Positions 49,241 through 59,421 of a stretch of DNA of 64,000 nucleotides are shown in pieces. Positions within the stretch are counted from its first letter, which is position 1. The number at the start of each line of letters is the position of its first letter. Below the pieces are notes generated by a model. That model ran no database searches. It saw only the letters and a program-made list of their open reading frames with translations, and was not told the origin of the DNA. The position numbers and the translations under genes were made by a program. The stretch comes from Kutzneria buriramensis (GTDB taxonomy: Bacteria > Actinomycetota > Actinomycetes > Mycobacteriales > Pseudonocardiaceae), in contig NZ_QUNO01000003.1 of the NCBI RefSeq assembly GCF_003387475.1, forward strand, positions 496,001 to 560,000, in the 5' to 3' direction.

Positions 49241-49953
49241 GCGGTGAACTGCTCCGCGAACACGTCCGGGTCGAACGTGCCGCCGAGCCACGGTGACATG
49301 GCGGCCCGAGCGACCTCAAGAAAGTCTGAGGGGTCCAACAGTCCCGAGCCCTCGGGCAGCGCGCCGAGCAGCGGACCGCCGGCCGCCTCTGGTAGGTCGA
49401 CGAGGTTGCAGCGCGACGCCAGGTCGGGCTCGGCCGGCCAGCTGCCGATGACCACGCCCGCGCACTCGATGCCCCGCTTGAGCAGCACCTCGGCGGTCAG
49501 CGCGGTGAGGTTGAGGGTGCCGAGGCCGGCCTCGGCGACGATCAGCACGAGCGCGTTGAGCGCCCAGGCGACGTCGGCCAGGGTCGCGCCCTCGTCGTCG
49601 AACCGCACCAGCAGCCCGCCCGCGCCCTCGACCAGCACCAGGTCGTGGTCGGCGGCCAGCTCGGCCACCGCGGACGCGATCTCGCCGGGGTGCACCTGCG
49701 GCATGCCGGCGCGGGTGGCGGCGGTGTCCGGGGCCAGCGGCTCCGGGTAGCGGCGCAGCTCCCTGGTCGTGATCTTGCCGGCGAACCGGGCCACCTCGTC
49801 CAGGTCGCCGGGCTCCTGCGGGCCGACCCCGGTCTGCGCCGGCTTGACCACCGCGACCCGCTGGCCGCCGTCCACCGCCAGGGCCGCACAGGCCGCGGTG
49901 ACCATGGTCTTGCCGACACCGGTCCCGGTGCCGGTGATCACGAGGATGTTCAC
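49237..49953 (-). CDS. bioD: Dethiobiotin synthetase
   Basis: 238-aa ATP-dependent carboxylase closing the ureido ring. P-loop ITGTGTGVGKTMV, the KPAQTGVG substrate loop and VEGAGGLLVRFD are present. GTG start, 36 bp after bioA. No bioF is seen in the window, so DAPA must come from enzymes encoded elsewhere. Confidence 0.95.
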   Translation of the reverse strand: MNILVITGTGTGVGKTMVTAACAALAVDGGQRVAVVKPAQTGVGPQEPGDLDEVARFAGKITTRELRRYPEPLAPDTAATRAGMPQVHPGEIASAVAELAADHDLVLVEGAGGLLVRFDDEGATLADVAWALNALVLIVAEAGLGTLNLTALTAEVLLKRGIECAGVVIGSWPAEPDLASRCNLVDLPEAAGGPLLGALPEGSGLLDPSDFLEVARAAMSPWLGGTFDPDVFAEQFTA

Positions 49954-49955
49954 GA

Positions 49956-49991
49956 CCCATCAGGTTAGTGGTTCGCCTCGTCGCAGGCTCA
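49956..49991 (-). repeat. Degenerate interspersed element at the bioA-bioD junction
   Basis: Read on the minus strand from the bioA stop: TGAGCCTGCGACGAGGCGAA then CCACTAACC. Compare TGAGCGAGCCTGCGAGCGAA then CCATTCGAC at 49240. Same element head, here with the reading frame closed early. Confidence 0.55.
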
Positions 49992-51254
49992 GGGGACCGC
50001 CGCGGCCGCAATGATGGCGTTGCAGACCTGAGACAAGTCGTCGTCGGAAATCACGTACGGCGGCATCGTGTAGATCAGGTCGTTGAACGGCCGCAGCCAC
50101 ACCCCGTGCTCGACGGCCGCGCGCTGGGCGGCGGCCATGTCGACGGGGTGGTCGAGCTGCACGGCCCCGATCGCGCCGAGCACCCGGACGTCCTTGACGC
50201 CGGGCACGGCCCGCGCCGCCTCCAGGGCCCGCAGGCCGGTCTCGATGCGTTTGATCTCGCCCCGCCAGTCCTGCCCGAGCAGCAGGTCGATGGACGCGTT
50301 GGCCACCGCCGAGGACAGCGGGTTGCCCATGAAAGTAGGCCCGTGGGCCAGCACCGGCACCTCGCCGCGGGAGATGCCGTCGGCGACCCGCGAGGTGCAC
50401 AGCGCCGCCGACATCGTCATGTAACCGCCGGTCAGGGCCTTGCCGACGCACATCACGTCGGGGCTGATGCCGGCGTGGTCGGCGGCGAAAAGCTCGCCGG
50501 TGCGCCCGAACCCGGTGGCGATCTCGTCGAACACCAGCAGCACGTCGTTGGCGAGCGTCACCTCCCGCAGCACGTGCAGGTAGCGCGGGTCGTGGAACCG
50601 CATGCCGCCGGCGTTCTGCACGACCGGCTCGACCACCACCGCCGCCAGCTCGTCGGCGTGCCGCTCGACCAGATCGACGAGGTGCTGCACGTAGTCGTGC
50701 TCGAACTCGGCCGGCGGCGGATCGGCGAACACCTGCTGCGGCAGCACGCCCGTCCACAGCGAGTGCATGCCGCCGTCGGGGTCGCAGACGCTCATCGGGT
50801 GGAACGTGTCGCCGTGGTACCCGCGCCGCCAGGTCAGCAGCCGGCGCTTGTCGGGCCGGCCCAGCGACCGCCAGTGCTGGAGGCACATCTTGATCGCCAC
50901 CTCGACCGACACCGACCCCGAGTCGGCCAGGAACACGTGCCGCAACGGCTCCGGGGTGATCTCCACCAGCCTCGCCGCCAGCCGCACCGCCGGCTCGTGG
51001 GTGAGACCGCCGAACATCACGTGGCTCATCCGGCCGAGCTGGTCCCGCACGGCCGCGTCCAGCACCGGGTGCCGGTAGCCGTGGATGGCCGACCACCAGG
51101 AGGCCATGCCGTCGACCAGTTCCCGCCCGTCGGCCAGCCGCAGCCGCACGCCCTCGGCGTCGGTGACGACCAGCGGGTCGATCCGTCCCGGCATCGGCCC
51201 GTACGGATGCCAGACGTGGGCGCGGTCCAGCGCGAGCAGCTCGTCGGGTGTCAC
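49989..51254 (-). CDS. bioA: Adenosylmethionine-8-amino-7-oxononanoate aminotransferase
   Basis: 421-aa PLP enzyme using SAM as amino donor to form DAPA. Signature residues: HVWHPYGPM, the [12 protein letters not shown] Trp pair, [21 protein letters not shown] and Lys in [11 protein letters not shown] chose GTG 51254, 7 nt after TAGGGT (a probable leaderless start); the earlier start at 51287 adds non-conserved residues. First gene of bioA-bioD-bioB-bsaP. Confidence 0.96.
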   Translation of the reverse strand: MTPDELLALDRAHVWHPYGPMPGRIDPLVVTDAEGVRLRLADGRELVDGMASWWSAIHGYRHPVLDAAVRDQLGRMSHVMFGGLTHEPAVRLAARLVEITPEPLRHVFLADSGSVSVEVAIKMCLQHWRSLGRPDKRRLLTWRRGYHGDTFHPMSVCDPDGGMHSLWTGVLPQQVFADPPPAEFEHDYVQHLVDLVERHADELAAVVVEPVVQNAGGMRFHDPRYLHVLREVTLANDVLLVFDEIATGFGRTGELFAADHAGISPDVMCVGKALTGGYMTMSAALCTSRVADGISRGEVPVLAHGPTFMGNPLSSAVANASIDLLLGQDWRGEIKRIETGLRALEAARAVPGVKDVRVLGAIGAVQLDHPVDMAAAQRAAVEHGVWLRPFNDLIYTMPPYVISDDDLSQVCNAIIAAAAVP

Positions 51255-51289
51255 GCCGTGGACCCTAACTGAGAAGCCGTTAAGCACGG

Positions 51290-51719
51290 CACCTCGTCGA
51301 CCACAGCCGTCAGGATCCCTGGTCGCAGGCCAATCCCCGGGAGCTGATGGTCAGCCTGTCCTACCCGGCCTTCCCCGGCACGGGCCCGACCGCGCCGTAC
51401 GCGACCGTCGCCGAGACCACGGCTTCGTTGCAGGCACAGGGATTGCCGGTGTCCGACGCTCTGGGACGAGGTGTGGCCGCAACTCGGAGGCTGGAAGCGC
51501 TGGCTCACCGTCAGCGGCGCCTCGCACCTCTCGTTCACCGACTCGCCGACCCTGCTGGCCCAGCTCGGCCTGCAGCAGTCGGGACTGCCGGCGGATCGAG
51601 CCGTCGCCGTCACCCGCGGCTACGTGACGGCGTTCTTCGACCAGACCCTCCGGCACATCCCGCAGGCCGTCCTCAACGGGCCGACCCCGCAGAACCCGGA
51701 GGTGCACTTCAACCCGTAA
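51290..51719 (+). pseudogene. Alpha/beta-hydrolase fossil (PAF-acetylhydrolase-like)
   Basis: Two frames carry the two ends of one protein. From 51290: [20 protein letters not shown] followed by [10 protein letters not shown], the usual N-terminal region. From about 51460 in another frame: LWDEVWPQLGGWKRWLTVSG, ASHLSFTDSP (catalytic His region) and the C-terminal NGPTPQNPEVHF. The centre, with the GxSxG nucleophile and Asp (roughly 150-200 codons), is deleted and the join is frameshifted. The fossil ends 11 bp inside the convergent sedolisin gene. Confidence 0.75.
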
Positions 51720-53232
51720 GTCGCTGCCGTAGCACGGAAAGCAGGGCGTTGCCGTCCGGCGAGCCGAGACCGGTGCACGGATCCCAGCCGGGCGAGGCCG
51801 GATACCCCTGGTTGTCGCCGGCGGTGACGTCACGGAAGCCGGCGGCCAGCTTCCCGGGCTCAGCATCCTTGTACAGCAACGGTTGCAGCAGCCCCAACGG
51901 TCGGCCCAGCTGCTGCACGAGCCGGGCCACCAGCGCCGACCAGAGCGGGGCGACGGCGCTGGTGCCGCCGGCCGGGTACGACTTTCCGTGCACCAGCACC
52001 GAATACCCGGTCTTGGGATCGGCGACGCCCGCGACGTCCGGCACGCCGCGACCGGATTCCGGTGCGCCGCAAGCGGATTGGTAGTCGGGACGGGCGAAGA
52101 ACACGCTGACCCCGCCGCCGGTGGCGTTCGTGCCGGCGCCGTTGTTCCACACCGTCTCGCTGCTGATCACGCCACTGGAGACGTCGGCGATCAAACTGGT
52201 TCCCCCACAGGCCAGCACATACGGGCTGGACGCCGGGAAGTCCGTGTGGTTCTTGCCGTCGGTCTGCTGGTCGCTGGCGCCCCAGTCGCCGCTCGAGACG
52301 ACAACCGTCACGCCGAGCGCGGCGGCGTCGGCGAAGGCGTCGTTCAACGCGGTTCGGGTCTGCTCGGTCCACAGGTCCTCGGCCCCGCCCCAGCTGATGC
52401 TGACGGCCGCCGGCGTCGGCGCGGCGTGCACGGCGGTGCTGATGGCGTCGACGAAACCCTGATCGGTGTTGGGTGCGAAGTAGACGGCCTGCGTCACCTC
52501 GGGGGCGAGCCCGCCGATCACCTCGATGTCGAGCATGACCTCGTTGTCGCCGGGGGTGTTCGGCGAGTTCGCGCCGCCGTCCACGCTCACCGCCCGCACC
52601 GACACCGGGCCGACCCCGACCTGCTGGAAGTACGTCGCCAGCTCGGCATCGGTGTAGCCGCCGGCCAGCTCGATGACTGCGATCGTCGACGCGGCCCCGG
52701 GCACGGCCGCCGGGAAGCCGTAGATCTTGCCCAGCTGCGGCGGCGTGTACGAGACGCCGACAGCGGCGTCGACCGCCTGCCTCCGTGCCTGGGGACGGTC
52801 GTCCAGCCCCAACACGGCCTGCACGACACCGTCCAGTTCGGCCGGCACCTCCAGCGCGCCCACCCGGTGCCGATGCCGGACGTCCCCGGCCGACACCAGC
52901 TCCAGCGACACGCCGAACGCCCGGTTCATCGCCGCCAGATCGCCCCGTACGGACAGCCGTCGCGACGCGAGGTCCTCAGCCACCACGTCCACGCCGAGTC
53001 CACCGAGGACGGTGCGGACCCGTTGCGCGTCGGCGGGATCGGCCCCGTACCGGTCGGCGAACTCCTGCCGGCCGACCACCGCCGGCCCGGACACGAGACC
53101 GGCCGGCAGCTCGGCCCGCCGCCGCAGCACCACCGTCGCGGTGAGCACGGTCGCCGGATCGAGCGTGCCGGCCGGCACGACGCCCCGGGCAGCCGGTCGA
53201 GTGCTTCCTGCAAGGACAACTCGTGCTGGCAT
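51709..53232 (-). CDS. Sedolisin (S53) serine-carboxyl peptidase
   Basis: 507-aa acid-type protease with an N-terminal pro-kumamolisin domain (about residues 1-160) and catalytic domain. Catalytic Glu/Asp pair in GDNEVMLDIEV, oxyanion Asp in SSGDWGASD, nucleophile Ser in YPAGGTSAVAP, and the C-terminal calcium site FRDVTAGDNQGYPASPGWDP. No clear signal peptide, as in kumamolisin. ATG start. Stands alone between the hydrolase fossil and the P450 gene. Confidence 0.93.
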   Translation of the reverse strand: MPARVVLAGSTRPAARGVVPAGTLDPATVLTATVVLRRRAELPAGLVSGPAVVGRQEFADRYGADPADAQRVRTVLGGLGVDVVAEDLASRRLSVRGDLAAMNRAFGVSLELVSAGDVRHRHRVGALEVPAELDGVVQAVLGLDDRPQARRQAVDAAVGVSYTPPQLGKIYGFPAAVPGAASTIAVIELAGGYTDAELATYFQQVGVGPVSVRAVSVDGGANSPNTPGDNEVMLDIEVIGGLAPEVTQAVYFAPNTDQGFVDAISTAVHAAPTPAAVSISWGGAEDLWTEQTRTALNDAFADAAALGVTVVVSSGDWGASDQQTDGKNHTDFPASSPYVLACGGTSLIADVSSGVISSETVWNNGAGTNATGGGVSVFFARPDYQSACGAPESGRGVPDVAGVADPKTGYSVLVHGKSYPAGGTSAVAPLWSALVARLVQQLGRPLGLLQPLLYKDAEPGKLAAGFRDVTAGDNQGYPASPGWDPCTGLGSPDGNALLSVLRQRLTG

Positions 53233-53242
53233 GCCCCGATGG

Positions 53243-54457
<1,215 letters not shown>

Positions 54458-54488
54458 CGGGCTCTCCCCTCCGCCACGTAATAGGGGC

Positions 54489-54503
54489 AACCAACGATTG
54501 GTT
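54489..54503 (-). promoter_or_regulatory. Operator-like palindrome upstream of P450
   Basis: AACCAA-CGA-TTGGTT is perfect, 32-46 bp upstream of the P450 ATG, overlapping the expected promoter. TetR-like geometry, but no regulator gene adjoins. Confidence 0.5.
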
Positions 54504-54535
54504 AACCCTGTTTACGCCAGTGTGCCCACATGGTC

Positions 54536-54572
54536 CCCCGGGCGCATCCATTATCGGTGAATGTGCCCGGGG
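54536..54572 (-). terminator. Hairpin after dnaE1
   Basis: CCCCGGGC (54536-54543) pairs with GCCCGGGG (54565-54572) around a 21-nt loop, 11 bp beyond the dnaE1 stop. Confidence 0.5.
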
Positions 54573-54583
54573 TCACAGGCGTC

Positions 54584-57500
54584 TCAGCCCAAGCAACCCG
54601 GTCCCAACAGGGCCTTGAGGTCGCCCATCAGTGACGGTGACGGGTCCACCCGCAGCCCGTCGTCCAGTCGCAGCATGGTGCCGCGCCGGCCGTTCATCAG
54701 GTTCAGGTGCACCTCGGTGGAGCCCGGGTGCGACTTGAGGACCTCCTTGAGCTGGCCCACCAGCGGCCGGGTGCACTTGGCCGCGTGCATGGTCAGCTTC
54801 ACCGGCATGCCGCTGGCCGCCATCTCCAGGTCCGGCAGCGCCAGGTCGTTGGCGATCAGCGAGATCCGGTCGTCGCGCTTGGCGATGCGGGCCTTGACCA
54901 GCACGATCGCGTCCTCGGCGACGCTCATCCCGACCACCGAGTAGGTCTTCGGGAAGAACAGCACCTCGATGCCGCCGGCCAGGTCCTCCAGCTGCGCGGA
55001 CGCCCACGACTCGCCGGACTTGTTGATGCGCCGGGTCACCGAGGCCAGGATGCCGCCGACCGTCACCTGCGCGCCGTCGGGGAGGTTGCCTTCGAGGATG
55101 GTGGCGATCGCCGTGTCGGACTGGGCCTCCAGCACCCGCTCCACGCCGTTGAGCGGGTGGCCGGACACGTACAGGCCGAGCATCTCCCGCTCCAGCGTCA
55201 GCTGGTGCTTGGAGTCCCACTGCTCGTCGGGCACCTTCACGTCGAACACGCCGCCGGCGTTGTCCTCGCCGTCGTCCCCGCCGCCGAACAGGTCGAACTG
55301 GCCGACCGCCTCGGCCTTCTTGGTGTCCATGATCGCGTCGACGGCCTCGATGTGCACCATGTGCAGGCCCTTGCGCGGGTGGCCCAGCGAGTCGAAGGCG
55401 CCGGCCTTGATCAGCGACTCGATGACCTTCTTGTTGCAGGCGTTGGCGTCGACCTTGCGCAGGTAGTCGGAGAAGTCGACGAACGCGCCCTTCTGGGTGC
55501 GGGCCGCCACGATCGAGTCGACCACGTTCGCGCCGACGTTGCGGATCGCGCCCAGGCCGAACCGGATGCTGTCGCCGACCGGCGCGAACTCGCGCATCGA
55601 GTCGTTGACGTCCGGCGGCAGCACGGTGATGCCCATCTTGCGGCACTCGGCCAGGTAGATCGCGGCCTTGTCCTTGTCGTCGCCGACCGAGGTGAGCAGG
55701 CCGGCCATGTACTCGGCCGGGTAGTTCGCCTTCAGGTAGGCGGTCCAGTACGAGACCAGGCCGTACGCGGCCGAGTGCGCCTTGTTGAAGGCGTAGTCGG
55801 CGAAGGGGACCAGGATCTCCCAGAGGGTCTTGACGGCGTCCTGCGGATAGCCGTTGTCCAGCATGCCCTTCTCGAAGCCGGCGTACTCCTTGTCCAGGAT
55901 CTCCTTCTTCTTCTTGCCCATCGCGCGGCGCAGCAGGTCGGCCTGTCCCAGCGTGTAGCCGGCCAGCTTCTGCGCGATGGCCATGACCTGCTCCTGGTAC
56001 ACGATCAGGCCGTAGGTGGTGCCGAGGATGTCCTTGAGCGGCTCCTCCAGCGCCGGGTGGATCGGGGTGATCTCCTGCTGCTTGTTCTTGCGCAGCGCGT
56101 AGTTCGTGTGCGACTTGGCGCCCATCGGGCCCGGCCGGTAGAGCGCGCCGACCGCGGAGATGTCCTCGAAGTTGTCCGGGCGCATCAGCCGCAGCAGGTC
56201 GCGCATGGGCCCGCCGTCCAGCTGGAACACGCCCAGCGTGTCGCCCCGGCCCAGCAGCTCGTAGGTCTTCTTGTCGTCCAGCGCCAGGCTGTCCAGGTCC
56301 GGCGGGGTCTTGCCGTTGAGCTTGATGTTCTTCATCGTGTCGTCGATGACCGTGAGGTTGCGCAGCCCCAGGAAGTCCATCTTCAGCAGGCCGAGCGTCT
56401 CGCAGGTCGGGTAGTCGAACTGCGTGATGATCGAGCCGTCCTGCGGCCGCTTCCACACCGGGATGTGGTCGGTCAGCGTCTCCGCGGACATGATCACCGC
56501 GCAGGCGTGCACGCCGGCGTTGCGGATCAGGCCCTCCAGGCCGCGGCCGGTGTCGATGATCTCCTTGACCTGCGGGTCCTGCTCGTAGAGGGCGCGGATC
56601 TCGGTGGCCTCGGCGTAGCGCTTGTGCTGCGGGTCGAACAGGCCGTTGAGCGGGATGTCCTTGGCCATCACGGCCGGCGGGTAGGCCTTGGAGATCCGGT
56701 CGGCGACCGCGTAGCCGGGCTGGCCGTAGAGCACGCGGGCGGAGTCCTTGATCGCCGCCTTCGCCTTGATGGTGCCGAAGGTGATCACCTGGGCGACCTT
56801 GTCCTCGCCCCACTTCTCGGTGACGTAGCGGATGACGTCGCCGCGCCGGCGCTCGTCGAAGTCGATGTCGATGTCGGGGGGGCTGACGCGGTCGGGGTTG
56901 AGGAACCGCTCGAAGATCAGGCCGTGGGCCAACGGGTCCAGGTCGGTGATGCCCATCGCGTACGCGATCAGCGCCCCCGCGGCGGAGCCACGGCCCGGGC
57001 CGACCCGGATGCCGTTGTTCTTGGCCCAGTTGATGAAGTCGGCGACCACGAGGAAGTAGGCCGGGAAGCCCATCTGCAGGATGACGCCGATCTCGAACTC
57101 CACCTGCTTGCGGTGTTCCTCGTCGATGCCGTCGGGGAACCGGCGGTGCATGCCGGCCCACACCTGCTCCTTGAAGTACTCGTCCTCGGTCATGCCCTCG
57201 GGGATCGGGAACCGCGGCATCAGGTTGTGGAACTTGAACATGTCGGTGGTGTCGACCTTCTCGGCCACCAACAGCGTGTTGCGGCACCCCTCCTGCCAGG
57301 GGTCCGAGGAGTCGATCGCGCGCATCTCGTCCGGCGACTTCAGGTAGTAGCCCGTGCCGTCGAACTTGAAGCGGGTCGGGTCCTGGAGCGTCTTGCCGGT
57401 CTGCACGCACAGCAGCACGCCGTGCGCGTCCCGGTCCGACTCGTAGGTGTAGTGCGAGTCGTTCGTCACCACGAACGGCAGGTTGAGCTGCTTGGCCACG

Positions 57501-58120
57501 TTGACCAGGCCGTCGCGGACCCGGCTCTCGATCTCGATGCCGTGGTCCATCAGCTCCACGAAGAAGTTGCCGTCCCCGTAGATGTCCTTCCAGTCCGAGG
57601 CCGCCTGCAGGGCCTCCTTCTCCTGGCCGAGCCGCAGCCGGGTCTGCACCTCGCCCGACGGGCAGCCGGTGGTGGCGATCAGGCCCTTGGAGTTCTCCGC
57701 CAGGAGCTCCCGGTCCATCCGCGGCCACTTGCCCAGCTGGCCGTCGATGCTCGCGTAGCTGGAGGCCCGCATCAGGTTGTGCAGGCCCTCGTTGCTGGCC
57801 GCCCAGATCGTCTGGTGGGTGTAGGCGCCGCTGGCCGACACGTCGTCGTTCTTCTGGTGCGGCTCGCCCCAGGTGATGCGCCGCTTGTCGTGACGGGAGC
57901 CCGGCGCCATGTACGCCTCGATGCCGATGATCGGCTTCACCCCGGCGGCGGTGGCCTGCTTGAAGAAGTCGTAGGCCCCGTACATGTTGCCGTGGTCGGT
58001 GATCGCGGCCGCCGGCATGCCCAGCCGGTTGCACTCGGCGAACATGTCCTTGAGCTTGGCGGCCCCGTCGAGCATCGAGTACTCGGTGTGCACGTGCAGG
58101 TGCACGAACGAGTCGGACAT
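54584..58120 (-). CDS. dnaE1: DNA polymerase III alpha subunit
   Basis: 1178-aa replicative polymerase. Order: PHP domain ([19 protein letters not shown]), palm with [11 protein letters not shown] and the catalytic PDIDIDFDE, fingers, HhH, OB fold ([20 protein letters not shown]) and C-terminal domain. Full length for DnaE1. ATG 58120 begins the PHP motif, with GGGAGG nine bases upstream; the 26-residue upstream extension is non-conserved. Essential housekeeping gene. Confidence 0.97.
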   Translation of the reverse strand: MSDSFVHLHVHTEYSMLDGAAKLKDMFAECNRLGMPAAAITDHGNMYGAYDFFKQATAAGVKPIIGIEAYMAPGSRHDKRRITWGEPHQKNDDVSASGAYTHQTIWAASNEGLHNLMRASSYASIDGQLGKWPRMDRELLAENSKGLIATTGCPSGEVQTRLRLGQEKEALQAASDWKDIYGDGNFFVELMDHGIEIESRVRDGLVNVAKQLNLPFVVTNDSHYTYESDRDAHGVLLCVQTGKTLQDPTRFKFDGTGYYLKSPDEMRAIDSSDPWQEGCRNTLLVAEKVDTTDMFKFHNLMPRFPIPEGMTEDEYFKEQVWAGMHRRFPDGIDEEHRKQVEFEIGVILQMGFPAYFLVVADFINWAKNNGIRVGPGRGSAAGALIAYAMGITDLDPLAHGLIFERFLNPDRVSPPDIDIDFDERRRGDVIRYVTEKWGEDKVAQVITFGTIKAKAAIKDSARVLYGQPGYAVADRISKAYPPAVMAKDIPLNGLFDPQHKRYAEATEIRALYEQDPQVKEIIDTGRGLEGLIRNAGVHACAVIMSAETLTDHIPVWKRPQDGSIITQFDYPTCETLGLLKMDFLGLRNLTVIDDTMKNIKLNGKTPPDLDSLALDDKKTYELLGRGDTLGVFQLDGGPMRDLLRLMRPDNFEDISAVGALYRPGPMGAKSHTNYALRKNKQQEITPIHPALEEPLKDILGTTYGLIVYQEQVMAIAQKLAGYTLGQADLLRRAMGKKKKEILDKEYAGFEKGMLDNGYPQDAVKTLWEILVPFADYAFNKAHSAAYGLVSYWTAYLKANYPAEYMAGLLTSVGDDKDKAAIYLAECRKMGITVLPPDVNDSMREFAPVGDSIRFGLGAIRNVGANVVDSIVAARTQKGAFVDFSDYLRKVDANACNKKVIESLIKAGAFDSLGHPRKGLHMVHIEAVDAIMDTKKAEAVGQFDLFGGGDDGEDNAGGVFDVKVPDEQWDSKHQLTLEREMLGLYVSGHPLNGVERVLEAQSDTAIATILEGNLPDGAQVTVGGILASVTRRINKSGESWASAQLEDLAGGIEVLFFPKTYSVVGMSVAEDAIVLVKARIAKRDDRISLIANDLALPDLEMAASGMPVKLTMHAAKCTRPLVGQLKEVLKSHPGSTEVHLNLMNGRRGTMLRLDDGLRVDPSPSLMGDLKALLGPGCLG

Positions 58121-58345
58121 TGTAGGCGGCCTCCCCTGGGCTGAACGACTAGCGCCCCTATCTTGCCTCCTCTCCCCGGCGGAGCCGGCACCAGCCACGC
58201 GGACTACTTTCCGCTACTTCCGGGTAGCAGAAAGCCGCAGGTCAGGGCGGGGCATTCGCGACTGTCGGCGAACGGGCGGATTTCCCGGGCGATCTGGGTG
58301 CGGACTCCCTTCCGACCGGGAAGCGTCCCCGGCGAGGCTGCGCCC

Positions 58346-58564
58346 ATGGACGACCTGATCTGGATCTTGGAAGAGAAGAGCAACCACAACGAGCTCGACC
58401 TAGAAGACCTCTGGGCGATGACCGAGCCCCACAACCACAACGAGGTGTCGATCGAGGACCTGCTCTGGCCGATGCAGGACCCATCGACCAACCACAACGA
58501 GCTCGAGGACCTGATCTGGCCGCTGACCGAGCCCAACAACCACAGTGAGTGCGAGTCCCTTTGA
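58346..58564 (+). CDS. 72-residue acidic NHNE/Trp-repeat peptide
   Basis: Four imperfect repeats of about 16-19 residues: NHNE at 13-16, 30-33, 49-52 and NHSE at 65-68, each preceded by an acidic-leucine-tryptophan block (DDLIWIL, EDLWAM, EDLLWPM, EDLIWPL; Trp6, 23, 41, 58). Strongly acidic, one Cys (69), no signal peptide or membrane helix. ATG has GAGG eight bases upstream. Its end overlaps the TPR gene by 16 nt (GTG 58549) or 4 nt (TTG 58561). I recognise no family. It may be a multicore RiPP precursor or a multivalent ligand of the TPR protein; both are inference. Confidence 0.72.
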   Translation: MDDLIWILEEKSNHNELDLEDLWAMTEPHNHNEVSIEDLLWPMQDPSTNHNELEDLIWPLTEPNNHSECESL

Positions 58565-59421
58565 CCACGGCCGACCTGCTCCGCGCCGCCCGCCGCCTCT
58601 TCGACGAGGGGCGGCCGGCGGAGGCCCTCCGGCCCGCGTCGGCGGCGCTCGCCACGGTCGACGGCGACTCGCCCCGAGCGGCGATCATCCATGTGGCGCT
58701 GAGCGAGATCCACGAGCGCCTCTCCCGATACGACGACGCGGAGCGCCACGCCCGGGAGGCGGTCCGCCTGGCGACGGGCCGGTCGCGGATCCACGCGCTG
58801 GCGGCGCTGGCGGTGGTGGAGCGGGTCCGTGGCCACTACGACCGCGCGGAGGAGCGCTATCGCGAGGCCCTGGGCCTGGCGACCGACGAGAAGGCGGCGC
58901 TGCTGTGCGGGCTGGGCGTCGTCTACAAGGACGCTCGCCGCCACGACGACGCCGAGACCGCCTACCGACAGGCCCTCGACCTGATCGGCCCGGACGAGCC
59001 GGCGGCGGCGAGCGTCTGGCACAACCTGGGCGGCCTCGACCACGCGCGCGGTCGATACGCGGAGGGCGAGCCGCACGCGCGTCGCTCGGTGGCCCTCCGT
59101 GAACGGGCGCTCGGCCCGGATCACCCGACGGTGGCGGCCGATCGGGCGGCGCTGGCGTCGCTGCTCGCCGGCCAGCGACGGTTCGACGAGGCGACGACGT
59201 TGTACGAACAGGCGCTGGACGTCTTCGAACGGGTCTACCCGCCCGACCACTACGACTTCGCGGTGACGTACAACGACCTCGGCGTCGTCCTGGCGGCGCA
59301 GGGCCGGACCGCCCGGGCGAGGGACCTGTACGAGAAGGCGCTCGCGATCAAGCGCCGCCTCCTCGGCCCCGACCACCCGGACACGGCCCGCACCGTACGG
59401 AACCTGGCCGCCCTACGGTGA
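58549..59421 (+). CDS. Kinesin-light-chain-like TPR protein
   Basis: 290 aa, almost entirely TPR helices. The C-terminal half has the 42-residue TPR_12 repeats with LGPDHP-T and LYEQALDVFERVYPPDHYDFA/LYEKALAIKRRLLGPDHPDTA patterns. No catalytic or DNA-binding domain. GTG 58549 or TTG 58561 both overlap the repeat peptide gene, so the two are translationally coupled. Kinesin-light-chain TPRs are known to bind tryptophan-acidic peptides, which the upstream repeats resemble; a direct complex is my inference. Confidence 0.85.
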   Translation: MRVPLTTADLLRAARRLFDEGRPAEALRPASAALATVDGDSPRAAIIHVALSEIHERLSRYDDAERHAREAVRLATGRSRIHALAALAVVERVRGHYDRAEERYREALGLATDEKAALLCGLGVVYKDARRHDDAETAYRQALDLIGPDEPAAASVWHNLGGLDHARGRYAEGEPHARRSVALRERALGPDHPTVAADRAALASLLAGQRRFDEATTLYEQALDVFERVYPPDHYDFAVTYNDLGVVLAAQGRTARARDLYEKALAIKRRLLGPDHPDTARTVRNLAALR

